DNA of 64,000 bases from Hexactinellida sp. DTS-2022 (GCA_028753945.1 JAPNXP010000015.1:2852001-2916000), one strand, 5' to 3'; shown: positions 53,106 to 63,053, counted from the first letter of the stretch. Program-made: numbers and translations. The notes: a model not told the origin generated them from the letters alone.

Positions 53106-54359
53106 CTAAATAATTTTAATACAGTGGAGCGGTTCTTCACAAGAGACGAATATTTTGTCTTCATAAACTGCAATTCCACAGCACCTTGTTAAGATTTCAC
53201 TGTTTGGAGCCTCCTGACCTATCTTGTGTATAATCTTTCCACTTGAAGAGAACACCTTTATAGTATCTACGCTGTAATCCGTAACTAAAATAGTCCCTAA
53301 TGGTCCAAAACAAAACGACATTGGGTTTTGAATTTGCCTATCATCGCCCATTGTTAATATTGAGCTGATTTCATCACCAGCTGAATTAAAGGAATGCAAG
53401 CAATAGGGCTCACTCCAGTCCAGTATGTGCACAATTTCATCTTTGAATTGAATGCATTGTGGATAGCGTAGGTAGCCTATCCCGACCTCTCTCTTATAAT
53501 TGAGCTCAGCATCGAAAACGCAGACTCGATGATTCCAGCAATCACATATATACACTTCATTCGCTGGACTAATGGTTATTCCTGTGGGCCGATTAAAGGA
53601 GTTTTTTGTACCACCCACCCTTGTCAATCTTCTGACAACACGAAAATCACTCTTTCTGTATTGCAATACTTTATGAGCATTGCAGTATGTTACATAACAG
53701 TATGTATCATTTGTTGTTACACATTCTGAGTACATTTGGCCTTTCCCAAATTCGCAAACGAATTTTCCAGTCATTACGTCTAACACTTGGATTCTATTAT
53801 TTCCACAGTCAGGGACGAATATCTGCCTTGTTAGTAAGTCTAAATAAATTCTACCTGGATACTCAAACTCCCCCTTACCTATTCCACGTTTCCCTATCTC
53901 TTGTATGGCCTTTGTCTTCTTGCTAAAGTTTATCGGATTCACTCCTATGGGGTCGGTTAACATGACTACTCTTTCATCTACCGTTAAAGAACCAATTCTA
54001 TTCACTTTGTTTATTAGTTCAGTTAAGGGACACTTGAATATTAAACGCGGAGGTTTAATATATGCTTCTCTTAATTCTTCGATCTTTTGTTCAATCGGTG
54101 GCAGCGACGATTCTAATATTTTCATTGAACTGTTATCACTAGCTATTAAATATTGTAGTTTATTCTTTACCAGTTCTAAACTATCGATTTTGTCTCGTAT
54201 GTTGTTTATGACTTCTTCGAACTCTGTTCTTCTGTCGTTGAGCTGTGCCAATAGCTGATCTCTGCGGTTGTTTAACTGTGCAAGTATTTTGCGGAAAGTT
54301 TCTCTTATTTCTGATTCTATTTCATCAAAAATAGACTTGTCATCGTTTGCGGATGCCAT
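53106..54359 (-). CDS. RING-less NHL-repeat (TRIM-like) protein
   Basis: An intact 417-residue protein. Residues about 8-75 are charged coiled coil (ESEIRETFRKILAQLNNRRD, then LEELxxx-type heptads), like the coiled-coil part of TRIM proteins but without RING or B-box in front. From about 150 come six NHL/beta-propeller blades (GIGKGEFEYPGRIYLDLLTR, QIFVPDCGNNRIQVLD, NSFNRPTGITISPANEVYIC, DCWNHRVCVFD, TILVTDYSVDTIKVFSSSG). NHL propellers bind RNA or proteins; some TRIM-NHL proteins repress mRNAs or act in innate immunity. Without RING it is unlikely to be a ubiquitin ligase. It is the intact reference for the broken gene at 38861-40115 and the fragments at 30517-30720 and 32329-32600. Confidence 0.85.
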   Translation of the reverse strand: MASANDDKSIFDEIESEIRETFRKILAQLNNRRDQLLAQLNDRRTEFEEVINNIRDKIDSLELVKNKLQYLIASDNSSMKILESSLPPIEQKIEELREAYIKPPRLIFKCPLTELINKVNRIGSLTVDERVVMLTDPIGVNPINFSKKTKAIQEIGKRGIGKGEFEYPGRIYLDLLTRQIFVPDCGNNRIQVLDVMTGKFVCEFGKGQMYSECVTTNDTYCYVTYCNAHKVLQYRKSDFRVVRRLTRVGGTKNSFNRPTGITISPANEVYICDCWNHRVCVFDAELNYKREVGIGYLRYPQCIQFKDEIVHILDWSEPYCLHSFNSAGDEISSILTMGDDRQIQNPMSFCFGPLGTILVTDYSVDTIKVFSSSGKIIHKIGQEAPNSEILTRCCGIAVYEDKIFVSCEEPLHCIKII

Positions 54360-55169
54360 ATTTGTTTCGTAGTTGCTTGAATATTTTGGAACAGTAAAAT
54401 GTTACTACTTGATCACATTTCAATTCACAATTTTGTGATCAGCACTAATTAAGTCTGCCTACTTGGATTCCTTTATGAGTACCATAATTGGATTGTTAGA
54501 AATTGATCTGGATAGATTATACAACTACTGATTGGAACTCATTCTATTTTATTATATCTTTAGTCGGGATTACTTAAATTAAGGTTTTCATAGCTGAGTT
54601 ATTTTTAAGGCGCTATTACTTGGACAGTTATGGTACTAGAATTCATTTTGCGCAAACATCTCATTCTCTATAATATGGCCAGATATTGTTATTCTAATAT
54701 GGTTGTTGTCAAATTGCACTAATTATTAAATTATATTATACGTAAAGTGATATATACTTTGTATATACGTGTATATCCGTATATCAGGCGTGGGGTGATG
54801 AAGCTTACACTTATATGAAGAACAACTTTTCCTTCCTTTCATTGATCTGGACTCTCGCGTTAACACCCATTCGCTAGCGTTCGGCTTGAGCCCCGAAAAC
54901 AGGGCTCAAGCCCATTTTTTAGAAGAACTTTATCTCCTGCCTGTACGTTTGTTGGTGAGGCCCTAGATTTTAATTGTACTTCATCCTGGAACGTGGCTCG
55001 CTAAGATTGGAGTTAACCTTACTATTCACCAGGGTTCGTGCATTGGTAACTTATTCCAACAATTCTTGAGTAGTAGCCTTATAGCACTCCCATTTTGAAC
55101 GAGGTAAGCAGGTCACAGTAACAAAGTAGGTGCCACTTCGTACATTACAGTGTAGAGCGGGCATCCCGT
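54360..55169. other. Non-coding, with one perfect hairpin
   Basis: At 54883-54912 GGCTTGAGCCC and GGGCTCAAGCC form an 11-bp perfect stem with an 8-base loop. Nothing else recognised. Confidence 0.45.
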
Positions 55170-55560
55170 GGTGGTACTTGGGAGGCGATTGAGTTGTAGC
55201 TCACCTCCTGTAGGATGGAAGGCCAATTATCTTTCTACAAGAGTTTGAACTCCCTCTCCGCCTGGCCATCGATCTCAGGGTGTTGGGGAGAGCTGCGACG
55301 TTGTTCAATTCCCAATCTGCCGAGCATTTCCCTAACTAACTTCCCATTGACATCCGGGGATTCCGGGCCCTGATCGCTTAATTAACATGATACTAGGAGG
55401 GCCATGTCTGTGTATCAAACATTGGAGCAAACCTTTACACACTGACTTTCAGTTTGATATGCCATTGGATAAACTTCCCCGAATTTGGAAAAGAGGTCAG
55501 TCATCAAAAGGAAATACCGATGACATCAGTGGACCATGGTAAAGTTTCAATATCATAGGC
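55170..55560 (-). pseudogene. Decayed retroelement integrase fragment
   Basis: On the minus strand the pieces FLLMTDLFSKFGEVYPM and SDQGPESPDVNGKLVREMLG, then RSSPQHPEIDGQAEREF, can be read with stops and gaps between them. They are the parts of an integrase core around the three catalytic acids. It belongs to a different, much older family than the element at 32964-38076. Confidence 0.75.
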
Positions 55561-55617
55561 AATCGCGTGTCTCGTCTCGGCAGCGATTCTATCGATTCGA
55601 GAGGTTCTCTTAGCCGG

Positions 55618-55805
55618 TGTAACAGCCCAGATTATACCCGGGTAAAATCTGTCCTAACCCAGATTATACCCCCAGATATGAAGTGGGCTAGCCCAGAATA
55701 TACCCCCCCAGTCCAGATTATACTGGAGTTAAACTGTCCTAGCTTCGATCATTATACCCGGTATATTCTGTGGTAGGAGTAGGACAGATTATGCTCCCTG
55801 CCTAG
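55618..55805. repeat. Short region of repeated CCAGATTATACCC motifs in both orientations
   Basis: CCAGATTATACC recurs four times with GGACAGATT/AAATCTGTCCTA pieces at the borders (about 55648 and 55785). The arrangement is partly palindromic and may be a degenerate MITE. Confidence 0.5.
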
Positions 55806-56443
55806 CGTATATTATGTCATGTGCAAAAATGTCGGGCATCTGGTGTAATCTATGTATACATAATTCCCATCATATCCGATGCAACTTTGAATATACAAGG
55901 TGCAACAATTTTGCATGAAAATCGAACACTCAACAATTTGCATGAAATATCGCAAAAACAAATTTGTATGCAGTATTCAAATATACGATGCAACTTTGTT
56001 CTACTATCTAATTTACTTTGTTATAAACAAATATACTTATGTCCCATCTCTAAGTTGAATAATTCTCGAATCTAACGAATTATTCATGAACTATTAACAT
56101 TTTGGTAAATTTGGGTATCCTATAAACCGGAATTCGCCTTTTAATTAATTAACCCGACACAAATTTCCTATCCCAATGAGCATCGTATAATGGACGATTA
56201 TCCAGAACTCTCCTTGATCCGAACATAATAATTAGCATTAAATGCTCACTTCGGCTAAAATAACTTTCTAAGCGAGCAATTGCTATTAGTATAACGAACA
56301 TCACTCTAGTATATATACTACTATAACTACGTATATTTTCTACACCCATGTCGCTAATGTACAAGTTTGGTACAATAACAAATCTGAATAGTTATTTATA
56401 TAAACTTCACCTTTCACTTTGTTACTGATTATTCTAACATTTC
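55806..56443. other. Intergenic, with a MITE remnant
   Basis: 56235-56310 is a half copy of the intron MITE at 48184-48347 (shared CATTAAATGCTC and GCTATTAG...CGAACA). The end must carry the promoter of the LRR-EGF gene. Confidence 0.45.
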
Positions 56444-57967
56444 ATGTTTCTATCTATCCTATCGATTCCTGTATTCCTGCTACTCTGCAGTTATACCCCT
56501 GGGGTACATGGAATTTGCGAGGAGGCAGAATTCACTTGTAATTCTAGGTACTGTGAAATCAGGGCATCTAACGGAACGAGAACAAGCTACCTTATAGAGA
56601 AGTGTTCTGCTGAAATAGCACAGACTGGAAAAACTTATATTAAATTTCACGTTTATTTGACGGAGAATAATGAAACTATAACATTGACTATAGCTGGAGG
56701 TATAACCAGATTCTCTTTGTTTGTTTACAATACAGTCTCGATTGAATTCAGCAAGACTCAAATTGACTTCCAATCTCTAGTTTTATATGCATACAACCCT
56801 GATGGTATTATATATCTTTCCTACGATTTTTTAAACTACTTCCCAAACGTTACAGACCTCACTATACAGAATATTATATTCGATCGCTTTCCATACTTAA
56901 ACTCGACAAGTTTAACAGACCTGAATCTTTACTACCTTACGCTACCTAATGTCGTAACCATTCTGCCGTCAATGCTTATTCTACCTAACTTGAATACGTT
57001 ATCATTGTTTCAATCAGAAGACGCACAGTGGTATAATGTTATTCCCAGCAGTTTCGAGAATACTCGTATTGAGTATTTATTTCTGGAAGGAGTGCAACGC
57101 TTCCATAGTTACCAGTTTGCTAACTTGACACGCTTGACATATTTGTATATATCCAGATTTTTCACTAATTTCACATTTGAAGATAACGCACTATCTGGAT
57201 TAGATGGATTGACATATATATTTACTCACTACTTGCAAAAAAATTTAGATTTGGTTTCAAAAGAGACCTTTCCCAGTCTAATACGTTTCGGTTTAATTTA
57301 TTCTACTATAACTACACTCGAACAAAGCTTTTTTGAAAGACAGAAAGAATTAACTACAGTAACTGGTGATTATATTCCATTCCATTGTGACTGTGAGATG
57401 GCATGGATTAGTCATGTTACCACTAATTTAGGTTGGTCAGTTACTGGTACATGTGAAACCCCTTCCAGTTTCAATGGGAACTCAGTAAGTGATAGTTTAA
57501 ATTACGTTAACTGTCCCAATAATCAATCTTATCATTGTTTCAATGATACTTTCATTTGTCATCCTGGGAGCAGTTGTGTTAACACAGCAGACAGTGCTTA
57601 CTGTGAATGCGTAGAGGGATTCACTCCAAGTGGAACTAATAACTTATGTGAGGATATTAACGAATGCACTGATACCTACAATTGTGAGCATAACTGTACT
57701 AACAGCATCGGTTCTTATTCGTGTTCTTGTTTGTCTGGATTCACTCTTAACCCCCCTCACTCCTGTGAAGATATTAACGAGTGCACTGATAACTACAATT
57801 GTGATCATAACTGTACTAACAGCATTGGTTCCTATTCATGTTCCTGTTTGTCTGGATTCACTCTGCAATCCGATCTACTCACCTGTATCTCTTCCGGAGT
57901 AAGTCAGCTGACTTATTCATTATCTTTCGGTATAGTCTCTCTCTTGCTTATGTCACTCCTCGTCTAG
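56444..57967 (+). CDS. Secreted or GPI-anchored LRR-EGF protein
   Basis: A 507-residue cell-surface protein. Signal peptide 1-23 (FLSILSIPVFLLLCSYTPGVHG). Residues about 24-340 hold divergent leucine-rich repeats (VTDLTIQNI, SLTDLNLYYLTLPN, LNTLSLFQS), closed by an LRRCT-like cysteine cap (FHCDCEMAWISHV ... CETPSSF). Three EGF domains follow: one ordinary (FICHPGSSCVNTADSAYCEC) and two calcium-binding (DINECTDTYNCEHNC; DINECTDNYNCDHNC), almost identical to each other at the DNA level. Many NxT/NxS glycosylation sites. The C-terminus ends in a hydrophobic run (YSLSFGIVSLLLMSLLV) with no cytoplasmic tail, which suits a GPI anchor. Ligand and role are unknown. Confidence 0.85.
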   Translation: MFLSILSIPVFLLLCSYTPGVHGICEEAEFTCNSRYCEIRASNGTRTSYLIEKCSAEIAQTGKTYIKFHVYLTENNETITLTIAGGITRFSLFVYNTVSIEFSKTQIDFQSLVLYAYNPDGIIYLSYDFLNYFPNVTDLTIQNIIFDRFPYLNSTSLTDLNLYYLTLPNVVTILPSMLILPNLNTLSLFQSEDAQWYNVIPSSFENTRIEYLFLEGVQRFHSYQFANLTRLTYLYISRFFTNFTFEDNALSGLDGLTYIFTHYLQKNLDLVSKETFPSLIRFGLIYSTITTLEQSFFERQKELTTVTGDYIPFHCDCEMAWISHVTTNLGWSVTGTCETPSSFNGNSVSDSLNYVNCPNNQSYHCFNDTFICHPGSSCVNTADSAYCECVEGFTPSGTNNLCEDINECTDTYNCEHNCTNSIGSYSCSCLSGFTLNPPHSCEDINECTDNYNCDHNCTNSIGSYSCSCLSGFTLQSDLLTCISSGVSQLTYSLSFGIVSLLLMSLLV

Positions 57968-58111
57968 GATACATAACTAACTTCTCTATTTATCATTTAG
58001 ATCTTATTTGTTATATTCTAATTGTTTTGTTATCTTGCTAGTTTCTAACTTTTCTTAATTTTTTCACTTTCCTATAGTATTCAATATCTTTTTATTTGTT
58101 TTTTTAATTTA

Positions 58112-58195
58112 CAGGTAAACCTCCCAAAGCGGCACCCATCGGGAGAATGATTTCGTGCCGCTTCTCGGAGGTTGCCGCTTTGGGAGGTTTACCTG
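58112..58195. mobile_element. 84-bp palindromic MITE with TA target duplication
   Basis: CAGGTAAACCTCCCAAAGCGG is followed by its inverted copy CCGCTTTGGGAGGTTTACCTG; TA on both sides. It is almost entirely inverted repeat, so transcription through it would give a long hairpin. Confidence 0.85.
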
Positions 58196-58730
58196 TATTA
58201 CTCTTTCTACACTCACTAACCATCGATAATAAATCTCTTTGCTATTAATTACTTTAATATTACAGATATTATTTGGATACTATCTTATGTGATTTCCTAT
58301 GAACTTCCTTATATGTATACTGTCTGTTTCTGTATGGTTTGTAAAATTCCATACAACCGAAGTTAAATTTTGTAGAACAGAAGCCCCTGTCATCTATGGG
58401 TAATAATATTTACGTAATTCAAGAAAACCTGGGCTAGAAATAGACGGTCTACATTAAGATATTTCTCAATTTAATATATAGTGCAAAAGGTGTCCTTAAA
58501 GCTGTAAGCTTTTAAGATACTTCGCATAGGCGTCGTAAACCACCCGGGCGGCCCAGAGGAGTTACCCGGATTCCGGATAAACTCCGGGTAAAAGTCATAC
58601 CTGCCAACCTATGTTAGTTGGCAAAAATCAATGGGCAACCCAAAAAGATTTTCTCGAGGAATTACACTTAAGACCATGCATTCATGCTGTCAATGCAGAC
58701 AGCATGGCAAGAAAAACAAAAAATCCAAAA

Positions 58731-58830
58731 TTGCAGCCTGTGCAGACGCATTTCTCTTTGGAGGCACTACATTTGGTGGTTGGGTAACTAGTAGTGCCTC
58801 CAAAGGAAAATGCTGTCTGCACACCTGCAA
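58731..58830. other. 100-base long hairpin, miRNA-precursor-like or MITE core
   Basis: Arms TTGCAGCCTGTGCAGAC..., inner stem TTTGGAGGCACTAC (58757-58770), 20-base loop, GTAGTGCCTCCAAA (58791-58804), then ...GTCTGCACACCTGCAA. About 40 paired positions per arm with small internal loops. The size and shape fit a pre-miRNA, but a small inverted-repeat transposon would look the same. Confidence 0.5.
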
Positions 58831-59218
58831 GTTTTCCATGAAGTTTCCCGCTTATTCTAGTATTGGATAATATTCGACCTTAGGAAATTAGGCAATATTT
58901 GAGTTTTTAAAATATGTGAATTTGGCTTGAATTTTCGGCCTTAGTCAGTTAACCCATAAAAATCTATTCTATCAGCCTATCAAAAAAAGTATTTAATAAT
59001 ACAATTGTTAGAAAACGTAATTATATAAACTAACAAAAATCCAATCGGATGGGAAATTGTCTTCAAAGTACAATAAAGACTTATTAAGAAAATAAATTAG
59101 TTTGAAAAAACTTCAATACACCGCAGTGTATTTAGACAGGCCAGATCTGTGACAGATATTTTCAGATATTTGTTGAGAAACAAATATCTATCATTCAGTT
59201 CCATGTAGCATCACAATG

Positions 59219-60568
59219 TTATTGTGACGCGTGAGATACATGGACCTTCTTCCGAGGTAGCTGATCAGAAGTATAATTATCTATAGCATCAGAGATACAA
59301 GCTTTTCTGTGTCTTTTCAGTTTAGCTTTTTGTTTCTTGAAAGGGACTTTTTCAGGTTCATATTCATTCTTTCTAAAAGGATTGCCAGAGTTGGCAAATT
59401 GGCTTGAATTTCGTTTAGTTTTATCACAGGGCTTTGCTTTGTGGTATGCAACAAAGGATAACTCGCCATTGTTTGGAATTTTCTTGGGCTGTAGAGGCGT
59501 ATTAGTTTCAGACATCTGTTTAAGAGGATGGATAGCCTGTGAGAAAGTGTGGGATGGAGTTTGGTAAGTGCTAAATATAGATTCACAAGATTCCAACTTT
59601 GGGAAGTAAGATTTCTTCGAACTGACTTCTGGGACATTATAAGTTGCTGCATCTGTTGAGAAATCCGATTGACTCTCTATTAATTCGAATTCGCTATCTT
59701 GCTCCTCACTAGCTAGCTGCCCGAGAGGCTGTAATAGGAAGAGATTAAATCTCAATCTATTTCTCGCCACGGAAATACAACAGGGAATCTGTTCGTTCTT
59801 GAATCTCTGGTCTGACTCTATCAGAGTAATAACTTCATTTAATAAGATTCTAAAGAATGAGAGCATGTCGCATCTCTCCCGTTGGTAAGCAGTAGACAGT
59901 TTCATTAGAACATTAGAGCCACGTGATTCCGTGCGGAGAGCTCTAATATCTAATATGTAACAGGATAGGAGATTCATGTTTGTAGAAGAAATAGAGCCAC
60001 ATTCCCAACCGAGGGTCCCACTGAACACATTAGGGGAGTCAGGAGGTGTTAAAGAAACAGTTTCAGTTCCATATTGTATATCAATATAATACTTGAAATA
60101 GAGGAATAGCTTAGGTTTGCCTCTCAGTAGAATACAATTATCTTCATTGAAGAATTCCTCAATGTTAACATCGTTAATATTATCTTCATTAGGCAGCCGA
60201 GTACAGGTATTATTTCCAAATGCAATAACTCCAATGAAACACAAACTATCTTCTTTTAGAATTCTTGCATTCCATATCTTATCTGGGGTTTTTCCTCTGT
60301 ACTTATAATGATCTAATGGATTGGTTACTACGGTTAGGGCACTTTCTAAACCGTGAGGTGTGATAATACGTATAGGATTAATTCTGAGATTCAGTGATTG
60401 GAAGAATGTCTCCATATACTGTATGTTTTCCTGTATACCGGGAGGAGGTTTCTTCTCGTCCGTACATATCAACAGTATAGCAGGGCCTGTAGACTTATCA
60501 GGGCCCTTTCTGCTAACTGGATAGTGTGATGCAGCGAAGTGAGTGCAAACACACTTCGAGAGAGCCAT
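59219..60568 (-). CDS. Caspase-fold protein lacking catalytic His and Cys (pseudocaspase)
   Basis: A 449-residue protein. p20-like part: GPAILLICTDEKKPPPGIQE, NIQYMETFFQSLNLR (about 28-64), LCFIGVIAFGNN (109-120) where active caspases have xxCVIMSHG, so the catalytic His is replaced by Phe117; and GKPKLFLYFKYYID (150-163) where active ones have KPKLFFIQACRG, so the catalytic Cys is Tyr160. p10-like part: GSNVLMKLSTAYQRERCDML, SFFRILLNEVITLI, then IPCCISVARNRLRFNLFL. The C-terminal 150 residues are polar and end basic (KKQKAKLKRHRKACISD). No death-fold pro-domain is seen. By analogy with cFLIP, an inactive homolog could regulate active caspases; that is inference. It is a single intact frame, so not a simple pseudogene. 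Confidence 0.78.
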   Translation of the reverse strand: MALSKCVCTHFAASHYPVSRKGPDKSTGPAILLICTDEKKPPPGIQENIQYMETFFQSLNLRINPIRIITPHGLESALTVVTNPLDHYKYRGKTPDKIWNARILKEDSLCFIGVIAFGNNTCTRLPNEDNINDVNIEEFFNEDNCILLRGKPKLFLYFKYYIDIQYGTETVSLTPPDSPNVFSGTLGWECGSISSTNMNLLSCYILDIRALRTESRGSNVLMKLSTAYQRERCDMLSFFRILLNEVITLIESDQRFKNEQIPCCISVARNRLRFNLFLLQPLGQLASEEQDSEFELIESQSDFSTDAATYNVPEVSSKKSYFPKLESCESIFSTYQTPSHTFSQAIHPLKQMSETNTPLQPKKIPNNGELSFVAYHKAKPCDKTKRNSSQFANSGNPFRKNEYEPEKVPFKKQKAKLKRHRKACISDAIDNYTSDQLPRKKVHVSHASQ

Positions 60569-60961
60569 AATACAATAAATAAGCTAATTGAATTGAGCTA
60601 TAATATAAATTGTAAAATGCTTGTGAAGTAAAGCTAATTAAAAGCAAGGATTTACCAGAAAATAATTCAATGAGTTTTATGTATAACTTGGAGCGAATAT
60701 TTATACTAAAGGAAATAAGCCTATAGACAACCACAATCCACAAGGATTATTAATTCGTGGAATGGGAGAAGTTATAGCAAACAAAAATATAAAATTATTC
60801 TGCAGAATTTCGATGCATCTCTAATTATGTTAGTATCTTGTAATTGTCCAACAGTGGAACACTTGCTAATACTCAATCCATGTTTCAGTCCAAAATATTG
60901 CACTTCCGAAAATATGTAGCTCGGAAGTTTGTAATCCATTATACTTTTGCTAAATACGTAC
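60569..60961. other. Upstream region of the caspase-like gene
   Basis: AT-rich; presumed promoter. No motif I can defend. Confidence 0.4.
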
Positions 60962-61674
60962 AGGAAATTAAGGTCATGGAAATTAACGCGAAGGAAATTA
61001 ACGCTCCATGAAATTAACGCGAAGGAAATTAACGCGATTTGGAGAAATTCGCGTTAATTTCGGGGCGCATGCTTTTGTCCGACCGAATTTCTAGTATGCA
61101 TTTGTCCGAAATTTTGGAGTATGCATTTGTCCGAATTTGTTGTATGCATTTGTCCGACTGGAGTATGCATTTGTCCGAAACTTTTGAGTATGCATTTGTC
61201 CGAATTTTGTTGTATGCATTTGTCCGACAGAAGTAAGCATTTGTCATCGAGTTTTTATGGATCATTGATAAAACACTCGCATTTCTAAGTGTGATTTTAT
61301 GGTTTATTGTTAAAACGCACGCATTTCTAAGTGCGCATATATGATTTCGGGGGAAAGCGCGCCCTTTTTAAGCGTGTGGGTATGGTGCCCTGGTGGAAAA
61401 TCTCAGTGTAGAGTGATCATTGGGAAAACACCGACTTTCTAAGTGCCTTGTATTGATTATTGATAAAACACTCGCATTTCTAAGTGTCTTTGTGACAAAA
61501 TATCATATGAATGACAAATGCTTACATCAATGTAAATTCGGACAAATGCATACTCCAGTCGGACAAATGCATACGTCAGTCGGACAGATGCATACTTCAA
61601 AATTCGGACAAATGAATACTACAAAATTCGGACAAATGCAGCTTCCCCTTAATTTCATGGCGCGTTAATTTCCT
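60962..61674. mobile_element. Foldback-type element with tandem-repeat arms
   Basis: Outer ends AGGAAATTAA... and TTAATTTCCT are inverted, with several extra GGAAATTAACGCG units. The left arm carries about seven units of AGTATGCATTTGTCCGA (61070-61240) spaced 20-27 bp apart; the right arm carries about six units in inverse orientation (TCGGACAAATGCATACT, 61500-61640). The centre has three copies of AACACTCGCATTTCTAAGTG-like sequence. Same plan as 44788-45217 with unrelated sequence. The unit length and inverted arms rule out a CRISPR array. Confidence 0.75.
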
Positions 61675-61800
61675 ATAATAAGTAAGGTAGTAGATATCAT
61701 TAATTTGTTGACCTAGCTTTGTAATAGGTTGACATACCTTGGCTTCCAATAACAAAATACTACTGAAATGAAATAAGTTATGTAATTTGTGAGGGAGTGA

Positions 61801-61835
61801 TCCTTTCGCGAAGCGACCGAGATCGAAGGGCTCGT
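61801..61835 (+). repeat. Tail module of the hairpin-ended element family
   Basis: TCGCGAAGCGACCGAGATCG followed by AAGGGCTCGTTAT, the same as the tail of 52215-52957. No core repeats precede it here. Confidence 0.65.
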
Positions 61836-62359
61836 TATACGTGTATTGCTTTATTAGCAAGTTATTTTCAGTCCAAAAGCGAACATATAATGTTAATTTT
61901 GTACCCTGCTATATTAGCCAACAAATTTAGCGCAAAAAGCGATTTGCTATTACGCTTCTACAGTAAATGTTATTATGATAGATAAACAAGTATCCTGAAC
62001 ACGAATATCGCGTTTACAAATTTACAATATGAATATTTATTGTTGTAGTTTACAAAATTAGTCAACAAATTTAGTAAAATTCAGGATGAGTCTAGAGGCT
62101 AGCTTCCAAATGTTTTTATTTTAAACAAGTATGGGTAATACGAATTTCACATTCAGAAATTATGCTAAGAATATTTATTGTTGTTGTTGACAATGTTGTT
62201 TACAAAATAGGTAACAGGTTAATGAAGTCGTAATGAACATAGGCTATTTTTGTTGTTGTATTGGTGACAAAATAGGTTGACACATTTGCGAAATATTGGA
62301 ATTTATTAAGAAAATAGTTTTCGACGGTTAATATAGATAAATAATAAATTAGGAAATAA

Positions 62360-62525
62360 CTTATATAGAGCTCAGCTCTAGTAGAGTTCAGTTTTTCAGT
62401 ATGTGTATTCAGGCACTGAGAAAGGTCAGTTTTTTTCCAAAGCTATGAAATTGACCTTTAGAAAGTAAGCCTGGGCTTTTAGTATGGGAAAAATCTGAAC
62501 TCTACTAAGCTCAGCTCTATATAAG
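62360..62525. mobile_element. 166-bp MITE with 31-bp inverted ends
   Basis: CTTATATAGAGCTCAGCTCT and its inverse AGCTCAGCTCTATATAAG at the right end, extending over AGTAGAGTTCAG. Inside, AAAGGTCAGTTTTT and AAATTGACCTTT form a second inverted pair. No clear target duplication. Confidence 0.75.
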
Positions 62526-62544
62526 CATTCTCTAAATTTATATA

Positions 62545-62687
62545 CAGTGCAACCTCGATTATCCGGACATGGGTCCAAATCCCAATCCTATACTATTATA
62601 TATAAAATGACCTCGATTACCCGGACTTTAGCTTATACGGACATTTTCGTTCGGTCCCAATGTGTCCGGATAATCGAGGTTGCACTG
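62545..62687. mobile_element. pogo/Tigger-like MITE
   Basis: CAGTGCAACCTCGATTATCC and its exact inverse at the right end (to 62687). TA at the left, TT at the right. Part of the same superfamily as 28488, 44219 and 45290. Confidence 0.82.
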
Positions 62688-63053
62688 TTCTACGAATTTA
62701 CTGGCAGAAAATATTTTGTTGTTGTTGTTGTAGTTAAGTTGAAAAATATACTATTTTACATATATTTTAATTAATTAATCAAAACTGCGTAGCGGTTAAT
62801 CGATCCATCGCGAAGCGACCGATACCAACGTGCTCGTTATTATAATCAATTTAAACTCTTGAGATTGAGAAGAATACCTCTAAAATCAATAAGGAGATAA
62901 ATCATGCAACTCGGTTCGTTCTAAGCAAACAAGGTTAAAAATATTGTGTCACGTGCTCATATCGATTATATTCATATAAAGGGGTAATATCGATTCTATT
63001 CATATAAGGAAGTACCTACATTTCTAAAAGTGTTCTCACACAAATATTCAAGA

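Larger units (their letters stand above)
57968..59218. other. Convergent intergenic region with two foldback structures
   Basis: Contains the 84-bp MITE at 58112-58195 and the long hairpin at 58731-58830, both described separately. I see no gene. Confidence 0.5.
61970..62836 (+). repeat. Minisatellite-bearing element with diverged tail, carrying two MITEs
   Basis: Core monomers resembling those at 52330-52800 (AAACAAGTATCCTGAACACG, ACGAATATCGCGTTTAC, TTGTTGTAGTTTACAAAATTAG) run from about 61975 to 62340; a tail module (TCGCGAAGCGACCGATACC, then GTGCTCGTTAT) lies at 62807-62836. Two MITEs sit between them. Confidence 0.55.

Noticed and set aside
58631-58870. 79-codon frame over the long hairpin
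   Set aside because: It runs through both arms and the loop of the hairpin, so its composition is dictated by the inverted repeat.
61070-61640. Regularly spaced repeats resembling a CRISPR array
   Set aside because: Units are 17 bp with 3-10-bp spacers, occur in both orientations and lie in animal DNA with no cas gene. They form foldback arms.
63030-63053. Extended N-terminus of the ICMT-like protein
   Set aside because: The extension begins at GTG; the first ATG is at 63054 and nuclear genes rarely start at GTG.
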